DNA of 64,000 bases, from assembly GCF_002831565.1 (NCBI RefSeq), contig NZ_CP025096.1, forward strand, positions 8,180,468-8,244,467, read 5' to 3'. Of the stretch, positions 1-8,188 are shown in pieces. Under the pieces are notes generated by a model, which worked only from the letters and a program-made list of their open reading frames with translations, was not told the origin of the DNA and did no database searches. Numbering within the stretch: position 1 is the stretch's first letter; every line of letters begins with the position of its first letter. The stretch is from Spirosoma pollinicola (GTDB lineage Bacteria; Bacteroidota; Bacteroidia; Cytophagales; Spirosomataceae). A program made the translations under genes and the position numbers.

Positions 1-212
1 TCACTTAGAACGTTTACCGGCCTACAGTCCTGAATTGAACCCCACTGAATTAGTCTGGAATCAGTTAAAAAAAAGCCTTAAAGAATCAAGTGTTTGTTTC
101 GCTGGAGGCCTTAACGGAAGCGGTACTTGAGCCGATCAGCTTGTTGCGGAAAGACGTTAAAATGGGGCAGGCCTTTTTCCAGAAAGAGGAAGTCGCCTTC
201 TTTACGGACTAA
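1..212 (+). pseudogene. IS630-family transposase, 3' fragment with frameshift
   Basis: The window opens inside the C-terminal part of an IS630-type DDE transposase. The second frame reads HLERLPAYSPELNPTELVW, the region carrying the last catalytic acidic residue (the E of ELNPTE), and is nearly the same as the C-terminal part of the IS630 copy at 18320-18604. After LKESS the frame is lost and the homologous text continues one frame over as FVSLEALTEAVLEPISLL up to the stop at 210-212. So this copy is both cut by the window edge and frameshifted. It marks an old IS630 scar beside the phospholipase gene. The N-terminal part lies outside the window, so how much is missing is unknown. Confidence 0.8.
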
Positions 213-266
213 TTCATGGATCAATAACGTATAGATCACTTCGTTGTTTCCTAAACCGTTAACGTA

Positions 267-1340
267 ATGAAAGTTCTGTTAAGCACGTTCCTTCTTATTG
301 TCTTGTCTGCCTTTATGTGGACCCGTCCAGACGATTTACCGATCAATCAAATACAGGTTATCGGTTCCCATAATAGCTATAAGCAAGCCATTGATCCGGC
401 ATTGTTTAAGGCGTTTCAACAAAAAGATTCAGTATCGGCTAGTAAAATTGATTATGAGCATATACCCCTTACCGATCAGTTGACCATGGGGCTTCGGAAT
501 CTGGAAATTGATGTGTACGCCGATGAAAAGGGAGGCCGGTATGCTCATCCTAAAGGACTGAATTTGGCTAAAGATCAGGCCCCATACGATCCTGACCATA
601 AAATGGACCAACCCGGCTTTAAGGTTTTTCATATTGTTGATCTTGATTTTCGCAGCCATAGCCTAACACTAATCGACTGCCTGCAGCAATTGCGAACCTG
701 GTCAGAAGCGAATCCTGATCACACTCCGGTTTTTATTACCCTCGAAGGCAAAGACCAGCCGCTTCCTACGCCAGGTTATACGGTACCCGAAAAATTCACG
801 GAGAAGCTGTTTGATGAACTGGATAAAACCCTGCTGGATTATTTAGGATCGAAGCATCTTATTATTCCCGATAATGTGCGGAGCAACTACAGTACGCTGG
901 AGGAAGCCGTACTAAGAGGCAACTGGCCAACAGTGAACAGTGCAAAGGGGAAATTTATGTTTATCCTGGATGACAAATCGGCCAAACGAGCTATGTATAT
1001 GGCCGGTCATCCATCGCTCAAAGGAAGGGTGTTATTTACAAATGCCGACCCGAATACGCCTGAAGCTGCCACCATGATCCGCAATAATCCAACCGATCCA
1101 GCCATAAAAGGACTGGTCAAAAAAGGATATATCATTCGGACGCGTGCGGACTCAGATACGCAGCAGGCCAGAGCAAATGACACTGGCAATTTTGTAGCTG
1201 CCTGTAATTCGGGAGCACAAATCATAACTACCGACTATTATCTAAAAAGTACTCATTTTAAATCAGACTATTCGGTAAGTTTTGACAAACACACCTATTT
1301 CCGCATCAATCCCTTATTTATAACTCAGGCTGCTAAGTGA
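267..1340 (+). CDS. Ca2+-dependent PI-PLC-like phosphodiesterase, secreted
   Basis: This 357-residue protein has an N-terminal signal sequence (hydrophobic residues 3-18) followed by a TIM-barrel-type phosphodiesterase domain. GSHNSYK at 33-39 carries the first catalytic histidine typical of the bacterial PI-PLC1-like family; EIDVYAD and the RYAHPKG segment supply likely calcium ligands and the second histidine. The family hydrolyses phosphoinositides or related glycerophosphodiesters outside the cytoplasm; the substrate here is not evident. It stands alone, between an IS630 scar and convergently oriented xerC, with about 70 bp between the two stop codons. Family assignment is firm, the exact substrate is not. 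Confidence 0.8.
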   Translation: MKVLLSTFLLIVLSAFMWTRPDDLPINQIQVIGSHNSYKQAIDPALFKAFQQKDSVSASKIDYEHIPLTDQLTMGLRNLEIDVYADEKGGRYAHPKGLNLAKDQAPYDPDHKMDQPGFKVFHIVDLDFRSHSLTLIDCLQQLRTWSEANPDHTPVFITLEGKDQPLPTPGYTVPEKFTEKLFDELDKTLLDYLGSKHLIIPDNVRSNYSTLEEAVLRGNWPTVNSAKGKFMFILDDKSAKRAMYMAGHPSLKGRVLFTNADPNTPEAATMIRNNPTDPAIKGLVKKGYIIRTRADSDTQQARANDTGNFVAACNSGAQIITTDYYLKSTHFKSDYSVSFDKHTYFRINPLFITQAAK

Positions 1341-1409
1341 CTGACCCAAAGTGACTTAAAGGAAAAGGGGCGATACTTCGGCAGGTTTCGGTCGCGTCCG
1401 GCCTAAAGC

Positions 1410-2342
1410 CTACCGTTTTGCCTTCGGATGGGCCTGATCGTAGGTCTTTTTTAGCTGTTCCAGGCTGGTATGCGTATAAATCTGGGTAGCGGCTAAACTA
1501 CTGTGTCCGAGCAAATCTTTAATGGCATTTAAGTCGGCACCCCGGTTGAGCAGGTGCGTGGCAAATGAGTGGCGCAATATGTGCGGGCTCTTCTTTTCCA
1601 GCGTTGTTACCAGCGCAAGATGCTGTTTCACAATGCGTTGAATAAGCATCGGGTAGGCCGCAATACCTTTATCGCTCACAATAAAATAAACGGGATCGGC
1701 CTTACCCAAAAATTCGGTTTCTTTCAGTTGGCTGTATTGTTGAATAAGCGCAAACAAGGGGTCCGTCAACGGTATAATGCGGTGTTTGTTTCGCTTTCCG
1801 AGTACCGTTATCGTTTTCTCATAGAGGTTCACATCAACGGTTTTCAGCCCCGTAAGCTCACTTAAGCGTATGCCTGTTCCGTAGAGTAATTCGAGGACCA
1901 GTTTGTCGCGAAGCCCCTCAAATGTATCGGCAAACTCAACGTCGCTGAGCAGCATTTCCATCGGCTTCTCTTCAACATACTGCGGCAGTTTCTTACTGGT
2001 TTTCAATGCCATTATCTTCGACATTGGATCGAAATCGATGGCTTTCCGACGCAGCAGAAACCCAAAAAAAGCCCGTAGCGTGGCAATCTTCCGGTTCACC
2101 GACGACTTATCAATATCGCTCTCAACCAAACTTACAATCCACGAGCGCACATGCCGAAAGTCGGCGAGTTCGGGCTTGGCGATATTGCATTCGGTACTGA
2201 GGAAGGTGCAGAATTGTTCCAGGTCTTTCGCGTAGGCCGTCAGGGTGTGATGGCTCAGCCGTTTTTCGTACCGGATGTGCTGGAGGAAGTCCTGACCGGG
2301 ATTCGTGGAGTTTGACGTATTCACAGGATATTGCTTTACCAA
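1410..2342 (-). CDS. xerC: Tyrosine recombinase XerC/XerD type
   Basis: The 310-residue protein has the standard two-domain tyrosine recombinase layout: an N-terminal SAM-like core-binding domain (about 15-105) and a C-terminal catalytic domain. Visible catalytic residues are R159 in GTGIRLSEL, a lysine near 183 in the beta-hairpin, H254 and R257 in HILRHSFATHLL, H280 in LLGHSS and Y289 in QIYTHTS. Length fits XerC, which resolves chromosome dimers with XerD at dif. It sits downstream of rpsU on the same strand, an arrangement I recall from other Bacteroidota, which favours the housekeeping enzyme over an element-borne integrase. The hairpin at 2547-2578 separates it from rpsU. Confidence 0.85.
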   Translation of the reverse strand: MVKQYPVNTSNSTNPGQDFLQHIRYEKRLSHHTLTAYAKDLEQFCTFLSTECNIAKPELADFRHVRSWIVSLVESDIDKSSVNRKIATLRAFFGFLLRRKAIDFDPMSKIMALKTSKKLPQYVEEKPMEMLLSDVEFADTFEGLRDKLVLELLYGTGIRLSELTGLKTVDVNLYEKTITVLGKRNKHRIIPLTDPLFALIQQYSQLKETEFLGKADPVYFIVSDKGIAAYPMLIQRIVKQHLALVTTLEKKSPHILRHSFATHLLNRGADLNAIKDLLGHSSLAATQIYTHTSLEQLKKTYDQAHPKAKR

Positions 2343-2670
2343 AGCTAATCATATCGATCATCTTTATCTACCTGACTTTACAATTCATAACAGTCGAATT
2401 ATAAAAAATTAGCAATCATGTACATGTTTAAAGCATAAAAATTCTGTTGGGTCGCCAGTGCAGTTAAGACCTATTAATGGACACTCTTTTTTGTCATCGA
2501 CAATCTTAAAAATCCTTCAAATCCCAAGAATCCCGGTTCAGACAAAAAAAGCAGCAAACATCTCTGTTTGCTGCTTTTGTGTCGTGTCTTATCTGGCGAT
2601 TTATTCTCGTTGACTGCGCATTCAACGATCCATTCACAACCATCTTCATACCACTGAGCCGGATCGAATC
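2343..2670. other. Intergenic region between xerC and rpsU
   Basis: This 328-bp stretch carries no supported gene. It holds the rpsU terminator hairpin (listed separately) and an AT-rich segment at about 2390-2440 that probably contains the xerC promoter. No tRNA or other RNA structure was recognised. Confidence 0.6.
2547..2578 (-). terminator. Rho-independent terminator after rpsU
   Basis: A perfect 14-bp stem, AAAAGCAGCAAACA paired with TGTTTGCTGCTTTT, closes on a TCTC loop. Read on the minus strand it ends in a T-rich tract, as expected for a terminator about 90 bp beyond the rpsU stop. Confidence 0.8.
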
Positions 2671-2868
2671 CTATTGCTCGGTGTGATTGCCGTACATACG
2701 CTCTTTGTAGGTGGCTTTGATAATTTCTGTGCGACGCTTGATGGATGGTTTCTGGAAAGCCGTCCGCGACCGCAACTGCCGCAACACACCCGTCTTCTCA
2801 AATTTCTTTTTGAAGCGTTTCAGGGCTTTGTCAATCGACTCGTTGTCTTTTACGTTAATGATAAGCAT
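2671..2868 (-). CDS. rpsU: 30S ribosomal protein S21
   Basis: This 65-residue basic protein begins MLIINVKDNESIDKALKRFK and continues with KKFEKTGVLRQLRSR and a lysine/arginine-rich tail, the S21 pattern in length and sequence. S21 joins the small ribosomal subunit near the anti-Shine-Dalgarno end of 16S rRNA. The gene is divergent from ppx with 58 bp between the starts and lies upstream of xerC on the same strand. Its presence argues that at least this part of the window is chromosomal. Confidence 0.95.
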   Translation of the reverse strand: MLIINVKDNESIDKALKRFKKKFEKTGVLRQLRSRTAFQKPSIKRRTEIIKATYKERMYGNHTEQ

Positions 2869-2926
2869 GTTCTAAATTTTCTGTTTTAGCTAAAAACCGG
2901 ACGGCAAAGGTAATAGATTTGCAACT

Positions 2927-3868
2927 ATGAAACAAGCCATTATCGACTTAGGTACCAATACATTTCACCTGCTGATCGTTGAAAAAACCGACTCGACTTA
3001 CACAACGCTGTTTCGTGAAAGTCGTCCCGCCAGGATCGGCCAGGCCGGTATCAATCAGGGCCTCATCACCGAAGAAGGCATTGACCGGGCGTTGGTCGTG
3101 CTGACTTATTTTCGGGAAGTGCTCGACCAGCACCAGGTCGATCCCGGACAGGTTATTGCCACCGGCACCAGCGCTATACGTGTGGCCCGCAATCAGGCGG
3201 AGTTTATTGAGCGGGTTAGAGCCGTTACGGGCATTCCGATTACCGTCATTTCGGGCGAACAGGAGGCTGATTATATTTATCAGGGTGTTCGTGCAGCCGG
3301 TGCCCTGGATGAATCCACATCGCTGGTGATGGATATTGGGGGTGGTAGTGTTGAGTTTATTCTGGGTAATCAGTCGCGAATATTCTGGAAACAGAGTTTT
3401 GAAATAGGTGGTCAACGGCTTCGGGAGCGGTTTATGCCGGGAACGCAGGGTCGTGACGAGCCAATCAATCCGGGTAGTATTCGTCGACTTCACGATTATT
3501 TCCAGGAACAGTTGTTGCCGCTGGCGAATGCCATTCACCAGTACCAGCCAACTGTTCTGGTCGGTTCGTCGGGTTCGTTCGATACTCTGGTCGATATGTG
3601 GTTCATGCACGAACATGACCACCTGCCCGATCCCAATAAGGCTACGTTTTCCTTGCCCGTATCAGAGTTTTACCGCGCTTACAAACTGCTGATTACGCGT
3701 AATCATGCCGACCGGATGCGGATTCCCGGCATGATCGAACTGCGCGTCGATATGATTGTGGTAGCCGTTTGCCTGATTGATTACGTACTAAAAACATACA
3801 ATATTTCGCAGATCAGAACCTCGACCTACTCCTTAAAAGAAGGTGTGATGGCTTCTATTAACGGTTGA
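2927..3868 (+). CDS. ppx: Exopolyphosphatase, Ppx/GppA family
   Basis: The 313-residue protein opens with the actin-like phosphate-1 motif DLGTNTFHLL at 7-16, shows a second ATPase-fold motif in MDIGGGSVEF, and has the GTSAIR segment typical of Ppx/GppA phosphatases. Family members remove phosphate from polyphosphate or pppGpp. At ~310 residues this is the short form without the C-terminal HD domain, as is usual in Bacteroidota. The -7-like sequence TAGATTTG at 2914-2921 lies only 5 bp before the ATG; if it is the promoter, the transcript would be nearly leaderless. Transcribed alone and divergent from rpsU. Confidence 0.9.
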   Translation: MKQAIIDLGTNTFHLLIVEKTDSTYTTLFRESRPARIGQAGINQGLITEEGIDRALVVLTYFREVLDQHQVDPGQVIATGTSAIRVARNQAEFIERVRAVTGIPITVISGEQEADYIYQGVRAAGALDESTSLVMDIGGGSVEFILGNQSRIFWKQSFEIGGQRLRERFMPGTQGRDEPINPGSIRRLHDYFQEQLLPLANAIHQYQPTVLVGSSGSFDTLVDMWFMHEHDHLPDPNKATFSLPVSEFYRAYKLLITRNHADRMRIPGMIELRVDMIVVAVCLIDYVLKTYNISQIRTSTYSLKEGVMASING

Positions 3869-3869
3869 C

Positions 3870-4020
3870 TGGTAATTGGTAATGTAAAATGGATAATGCA
3901 CAATGGGTAATGGAAAGTGGATTGTTGACAAGTACTTCAGAATAGGTATGTTTTGAATCAAATGAGCTTTTCATTATTCATTGTCTATTCTACATTATTC
4001 ATTCTACATTATCCATATTC
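3870..4020. repeat. Imperfect inverted repeat of GGATAATG-type units
   Basis: The ppx-transporter gap contains a run of short units (TGGATAATG, TGGGTAATG and similar, about 3877-3920) matched by complementary units (CATTATTCATT, CATTATCCAT, about 3970-4018). The arms are long but imperfect and AT-rich. Runs of this kind are common low-complexity intergenic repeats and may act as a terminator. No coding potential. Confidence 0.55.
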
Positions 4021-4041
4021 ACTACCCTTTACCTCCAGTAG

Positions 4042-5046
4042 ATGAAAGCCGAAACCAATGACCGCTCGTCTTATAGCAATTTGATTTATACGGCCCTAAT
4101 CATCATAGCGGCAGTTTTGGCAATGGTGTTTCCCGCCCCCTTTACCAGGCTGGGCGACTTCCCCATGAAAAAGCTGATTTTACCCTTAATTCAGATTATT
4201 ATGCTGGGGATGGGTACCACCATGTCGGTCAAAGATTTCGAGGGGGTCATTAAACAGCCAAAAGCGGTATTCGTTGGTGTAGCGTGCCACTTTCTTATCA
4301 TGCCATTACTGGGTTTTACGCTGGCGAACGTGTTTAACTTTCCGCCCGAAATTGCCGCTGGTGTTGTATTGATAGGGTGTTCGCCCAGCGGGTTGGCCTC
4401 CAACGTCATGTGCTTTATTGCCAAAGCGAACGTGCCCTTATCCATCACCGTCACAACGATATCTACACTGCTGGCTCCATTCCTGATGCCCGCCCTAATG
4501 ACCTTACTGGCGGGACAGTTCATCGAAATTTCGTTCTGGAAGATGATGGTCGAAATTATACAGATCGTTATTTTTCCTGTTCTGATCGGGCTGGCACTGA
4601 ACCGTATTTTCCACAAGTCGACCGTTGTCCTGAACCGGATCATGCCCGTTATTTCGATGGCGGGCATTGTGCTGATTGTGGCCATTATTACGGCTACCGG
4701 CCGCGATAGCCTGCTCACGGTGGGCTGGACACTGGCCTTGTGTGTATTGATCCACAACCTGACGGGTTTTACGCTGGGCTACTGGAGTGCCCGTATATTC
4801 GGTATGGACGAACAAAGCTGCCGAACAGTAGCACTTGAAGTTGGATTGCAAAACGGCGGACTGGCGTCTGGCATCGCTGTTCAAATGGGTAAAGTGGCTA
4901 CGGTTGGGCTGGCCCCTGTTCTCTTCAGTTCTGTCATGAACACGACGGGTTCGCTATTGGCGACCTACTGGAGTCAGAACCCACCCAAAGAAATTAGGCT
5001 GAGTGAAACAGTTATTGCTCAGGGAGTATCGTCGCGAGACGTTTGA
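4042..5046 (+). CDS. Bile acid:sodium symporter (BASS) family transporter
   Basis: The 334-residue protein consists of about ten hydrophobic segments. GCSPSGLASNVM at about 113-124 and EVGLQNGGLASGIA near 265-278 are the two crossover motifs of the BASS fold, where sodium and substrate bind. BASS proteins import organic anions with Na+; substrates in bacteria range from bile acids to pantoate and other carboxylates, and nothing here narrows it down. The start fits the first transmembrane segment after a short polar lead. A perfect palindrome follows the stop. Confidence 0.85.
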   Translation: MKAETNDRSSYSNLIYTALIIIAAVLAMVFPAPFTRLGDFPMKKLILPLIQIIMLGMGTTMSVKDFEGVIKQPKAVFVGVACHFLIMPLLGFTLANVFNFPPEIAAGVVLIGCSPSGLASNVMCFIAKANVPLSITVTTISTLLAPFLMPALMTLLAGQFIEISFWKMMVEIIQIVIFPVLIGLALNRIFHKSTVVLNRIMPVISMAGIVLIVAIITATGRDSLLTVGWTLALCVLIHNLTGFTLGYWSARIFGMDEQSCRTVALEVGLQNGGLASGIAVQMGKVATVGLAPVLFSSVMNTTGSLLATYWSQNPPKEIRLSETVIAQGVSSRDV

Positions 5047-5057
5047 GTTAACTAATT

Positions 5058-5097
5058 CAAAATAATAGCTCATCGAATTCGATGAGCTATTATTTTG
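5058..5097. terminator. 40-bp perfect palindrome, likely bidirectional terminator
   Basis: CAAAATAATAGCTCATCGAA is followed at once by its exact reverse complement, centred between 5077 and 5078. It begins 11 bp after the transporter stop and ends in TTTTG, fitting a terminator. Its right end also touches the probable promoter of the MarR gene, so it could serve as an operator as well. Confidence 0.65.
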
Positions 5098-5107
5098 ACG
5101 CGCAAAG

Positions 5108-5137
5108 TTGCATATACAACTCCGGTAAGTATATTTA
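5108..5137 (+). promoter_or_regulatory. Candidate Bacteroidota-type promoter of the MarR gene
   Basis: TTG at 5108-5110 and TATATTTA at 5130-5137 are 19 bp apart, close to the Bacteroidota sigma pattern of TTTG and TAnnTTTG. The -7 element ends 5 bp before the preferred start codon at 5143. Pattern match only. Confidence 0.3.
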
Positions 5138-5142
5138 CGGGC

Positions 5143-5586
5143 ATGAACACCGGGCATGATCAACAAGGAGCTAACTCAATCGAAACCTATTGTATTGCTG
5201 GCAGACTCCGGATGCTGGCACGAGTTGTAACGGGTCGCTACAACGAAGCCTTCGTATCGGAAAACGTCACGTTTGCACAGGCGGGATTGCTTATGCACAT
5301 CTTCGCACAACCGGGCGTGAGGCAGGCCGAATTGTCGAAACGGTTTCAGATCGAAAAATCGGCTATGAGCCGGGATGTACAACTGCTGCAAAAGAAAGGC
5401 TGGTTGACGGATAACCTGCGTAACGGCTTATTTCTGACTGAAGAGGGACGGCTATTGGCCAAACGATGCCACAAAATATGGAAGGTGCTCAATGAGCAGA
5501 TTCACCAAGACCTTGGTATGGATGCGGTGAACGGCCTGACTACCTTTTCAGATACTGTATTGACTAAGCTTTTACCAAACAAATAG
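5143..5586 (+). CDS. MarR-family transcriptional regulator
   Basis: About 147 residues from the start at 5143; an upstream in-frame start at 5095 would overlap the promoter-like sequence and adds no family-like residues. The winged helix-turn-helix is seen in FAQPGVRQAELSKRFQIEKS and AMSRDVQLLQKKGWLTDN, with LFLTEEGRLLA as the wing and following helix. MarR proteins are dimeric repressors often released by small phenolic or oxidising ligands. It precedes a DinB-like gene on the same strand, with an inverted repeat between them that could be its operator. Confidence 0.85.
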   Translation: MNTGHDQQGANSIETYCIAGRLRMLARVVTGRYNEAFVSENVTFAQAGLLMHIFAQPGVRQAELSKRFQIEKSAMSRDVQLLQKKGWLTDNLRNGLFLTEEGRLLAKRCHKIWKVLNEQIHQDLGMDAVNGLTTFSDTVLTKLLPNK

Positions 5587-5595
5587 AACCGCACG

Positions 5596-5647
5596 TTTAT
5601 GATCAACAGTGGTTTTATTGCTTTCTAAGATCATCGTTGATCATAAA
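5596..5647. promoter_or_regulatory. 12-bp inverted repeat between the MarR and DinB-like genes
   Basis: TTTATGATCAAC (5596-5607) and GTTGATCATAAA (5636-5647) are perfect inverted copies 28 bp apart, between the MarR stop and the start of the DinB-like gene at 5682. It could be an operator or a hairpin; binding by the neighbouring MarR protein is inference only. Confidence 0.45.
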
Positions 5648-5681
5648 AATCATAACAATCTGCGTTCCATCCCTTACGACC

Positions 5682-6149
5682 ATGACAACAGAACTTTTAA
5701 CCCAACTCTGGCAGTTCAATCAGGCTTCCGCATCCGGCCCTGTCAACAAGTTAACACCCGATAATTACCGGAATCGCCTGACACTCGAAACCGCTTCGGC
5801 AGGCTTCATTGCGTTGCATACTGCCGAGGTTATGCACCGGTTTGCGTTAATGCTGTTTGGCCGGGAAGTCGCCATTCCTCTACAGGCAGTTGGGGGCGTT
5901 TCGGACGATGGTAAGCCGCTCGATCTGGCGTTGGTAAGGCAATTGTTCGACGATAGTTTCGCCATGATTACCGCCCACATTCAGCAAACGACAGATGAGC
6001 AATGGGCCGGGATCGTTCCATCACCTTTTGGCGACGTATCGCGTATGCAGTTGCTTACCTTCCTCATGCACCACAACTCTTATCATGCCGGGCAATTAGC
6101 TCAGGCCATCAAAAAAGGGACAACGTTTGCTGTACCGGAACAGGTCTGA
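5682..6149 (+). CDS. DinB-superfamily protein
   Basis: About 155 residues from MTTELLTQLWQFN. The helical-bundle DinB/YfiT fold is suggested by the length, by FIALHTAEVMHRFALMLFG in the middle, and by MHHNSYHAGQLAQAIK near the C-terminus, which supply the histidines of the usual three-histidine metal site. Members act as thiol-dependent transferases (bacillithiol, mycothiol) or are uncharacterised. The upstream start at 5637 would put the hairpin arm inside the gene, so 5682 is preferred. First of three closely spaced genes on this strand. Confidence 0.75.
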   Translation: MTTELLTQLWQFNQASASGPVNKLTPDNYRNRLTLETASAGFIALHTAEVMHRFALMLFGREVAIPLQAVGGVSDDGKPLDLALVRQLFDDSFAMITAHIQQTTDEQWAGIVPSPFGDVSRMQLLTFLMHHNSYHAGQLAQAIKKGTTFAVPEQV

Positions 6150-6194
6150 GTAATCAGCAAACGCCGGTCAATTTGATCACTTACCTCCTCCGTT

Positions 6195-6725
6195 ATGAAA
6201 CCAGCTTTTCTGCAAACCAATCGTACAGAATCGGTCAAATCCTGGCGATTTCGCCAGCTTATGAATTGGTATCCCATGTATTTTGGAACAGGTGGCAAAA
6301 TCCTGTTCTGGTCGGGCGACTGGCGCGAGGTACACCTTCGCTTGCGTCGAAACGTGTGGACATACAACTACGTGGGCACCATTTTTGGCGGCAGCATGTT
6401 CGCAGCCGCCGATCCGTTCTACATGCTCATGTTATTGCGAAATCTGGGCACTGATTACGTAGTGTGGGATAAAACGGGCAGTATCCGGTTTCGGAAACCC
6501 GGACGCCAAACGCTTTATGCCCGCTTTGAAATTACGGACGAACAGCTTGATACCATTCGACGGGAGGTGGCAAATAATGGGCAAACCGAGCAAACGTTTA
6601 AAATCGACTGGGTAGATAGCAACGGCGTTGTTCATGCCCAAATTGAACGACTCTGCTACATTGCTGACAAGCAACACTATCAGGAACGGAAAAATGACAA
6701 CCAGAAATCCCGATTTCAGCGCTAA
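6195..6725 (+). CDS. DUF4442-type hot-dog-fold protein
   Basis: The 176-residue protein resembles the DUF4442 group of hot-dog-fold proteins related to thioesterases: an early RFRQLMNWYPMYFG segment, YVGTIFGGSMFAAADPFYM lining the usual acyl-CoA pocket, and a closing beta region. No catalytic residue can be assigned. It sits 45 bp after the DinB-like gene and 6 bp before the esterase, so the three are probably one transcript. A lipid or acyl-thioester role is inference from the fold. Confidence 0.7.
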   Translation: MKPAFLQTNRTESVKSWRFRQLMNWYPMYFGTGGKILFWSGDWREVHLRLRRNVWTYNYVGTIFGGSMFAAADPFYMLMLLRNLGTDYVVWDKTGSIRFRKPGRQTLYARFEITDEQLDTIRREVANNGQTEQTFKIDWVDSNGVVHAQIERLCYIADKQHYQERKNDNQKSRFQR

Positions 6726-6731
6726 GCATCC

Positions 6732-7415
6732 ATGACGACCGAACATCACCTCACCGTTCAGCGAACGGCCCGTTATTACACAATAGGCAAGCTAAGCGAT
6801 AAGACAAAAAATGTCTGGTTTTGCCTGCATGGCTTCGGCCAACTGGCGCAGTATTTCAGTCGAAAATTTACGAATCTGGATGACGGAGAAACGCTGATTG
6901 TTGTGCCGGAGGGGTTATCCCGTTCTTACCTTGACGGTACGTATAACCGAATCGGGGCATCGTGGCTAACGCGCGAAGATCGGGAACACGAAATCAGCGA
7001 TTTTCTGGCTTATCTGGACGCGCTCTATGTTACTGTCCTGGATGGTCGCGACACCTCGCAACTTCATATTACCTTATTGGGCTTCTCACAGGGAGCAGCC
7101 ACCGTCTGCCGGTGGTTCGGTCATAGCGGTGGATCTGGCGGTCCTATTCGTGCTGACCGGCTGATTTTATGGGCAGGCTATTTCCCACATGGTTTTCATG
7201 ACCTGATTGATCCGGTCAAATTAACGGCCGTTGAAACACATTATGTGTATGGCCAACAGGACGAATACATTGCCCTGCTAGCCGATGCACAAGAGTTCAT
7301 AAACCGATTACAAACGGAAGTACCGACCTTAAAAATAACTGCGTTTGAGGGCGGGCATCGGGTAGAGCCAGCCGTATTAAAAACCTTACTGACGGGTTTT
7401 GAAGCGACGACGTAA
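6732..7415 (+). CDS. Alpha/beta-hydrolase (carboxylesterase/phospholipase type)
   Basis: The 227-residue protein has the serine esterase layout: oxyanion-hole region WFCLHGFGQLA, nucleophile serine in GFSQGAATVCRW, aspartate in YVYGQQDEYI and histidine in FEGGHRVEPAVL. It resembles small carboxylesterases of the YpfH/phospholipase type. It follows the DUF4442 gene by 6 bp. Its 3' end overlaps the end of the convergent gene at 7386-8147 by 30 bp. Confidence 0.8.
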   Translation: MTTEHHLTVQRTARYYTIGKLSDKTKNVWFCLHGFGQLAQYFSRKFTNLDDGETLIVVPEGLSRSYLDGTYNRIGASWLTREDREHEISDFLAYLDALYVTVLDGRDTSQLHITLLGFSQGAATVCRWFGHSGGSGGPIRADRLILWAGYFPHGFHDLIDPVKLTAVETHYVYGQQDEYIALLADAQEFINRLQTEVPTLKITAFEGGHRVEPAVLKTLLTGFEATT

Positions 7416-8147
7416 CTTTTGAATGAATGTTGGCTTTTTCTGGACCGTCGCATAGCCTATGTAGACTACTTCGTCCAGCATTGCTGAATCTTCGGCAAGA
7501 GCAATAGTCAGTTGCCTCTTACTTGTTGCAGTCATCGTTATTTCCTGGGCAATAAACCCGACACTACTAATAGTCAGAACGAGTTTGTCAGGCTGATAAT
7601 CAGAAAGAGTAAGTTTAAATAGGCCAGCGGCATCAGTTGAGGTTCCTTTAGCTATATCTTTTACAAACACATTGACACCGGGCAAGGGTTGGTCGCCGTT
7701 TTTTTCTGCAACCCGACCTTCAATAACCCAAACAGAATCAATAGTCTCATTAACCAAAGTCGGTGGAGTAACTGTCTTGACGGTTGATTCTTGCCTGATG
7801 CTCTCAGAAACTGGTTCATTTGGCTCCGGCAAACGACCAGACTGCCCATGCGCTGTGCTCCAGCTTATTAATCCAGTAGCTATGAGCCCCAACCATCGCT
7901 GCGTTATTGAGTTGGTTGGTGAGGTCGGTGTACTTACCAGATTTCGATTTAACTGATTAGCTGTAAATCGACCACATACATGCTGTTCCGCAGTTGCAAA
8001 ATAAGCGACGATCTGTTGATCGCTCATGCTGGTAAAGTCGATTACCGTTTTTTGACACCTATCACAAAAACGACCTGCTTCTTCGCTTTTCATGATTTGC
8101 CAGGATTCATGGCAAGGTGTATTAATAGTGAGATGTCGCGTTGTCAA
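7386..8147 (-). CDS. Protein with cysteine-rich N-terminus and carboxypeptidase-regulatory domain
   Basis: The 253-residue protein starts with a segment common in Bacteroidota (FCDRCQKTVIDFTSMSDQQI), whose C-x2-C suggests metal or redox binding. A hydrophobic segment follows at about 85-105 (WLGLIATGLISW), then a beta-rich domain with GRVAEKNGDQPLPGVNVFV and the STDAAGLFKL pattern of carboxypeptidase-regulatory-like domains. The layout suggests an inner-membrane protein exposing the Ig-like domain to the periplasm. Function unknown. Convergent with the esterase, overlapping it by 30 bp. Confidence 0.7.
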   Translation of the reverse strand: MTTRHLTINTPCHESWQIMKSEEAGRFCDRCQKTVIDFTSMSDQQIVAYFATAEQHVCGRFTANQLNRNLVSTPTSPTNSITQRWLGLIATGLISWSTAHGQSGRLPEPNEPVSESIRQESTVKTVTPPTLVNETIDSVWVIEGRVAEKNGDQPLPGVNVFVKDIAKGTSTDAAGLFKLTLSDYQPDKLVLTISSVGFIAQEITMTATSKRQLTIALAEDSAMLDEVVYIGYATVQKKPTFIQKLRRRFKTRQ

Positions 8148-8188
8148 AATCCGAACACTTTAAGGACGATTGCCTATTATTAAACTAG

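Noticed and set aside
2914..2921. Leaderless promoter of ppx
   Set aside because: The TAGATTTG match lacks a convincing upstream TTTG element, so no promoter feature was listed.
2948..3622. 224-codon minus-strand frame
   Set aside because: Antisense shadow of ppx.
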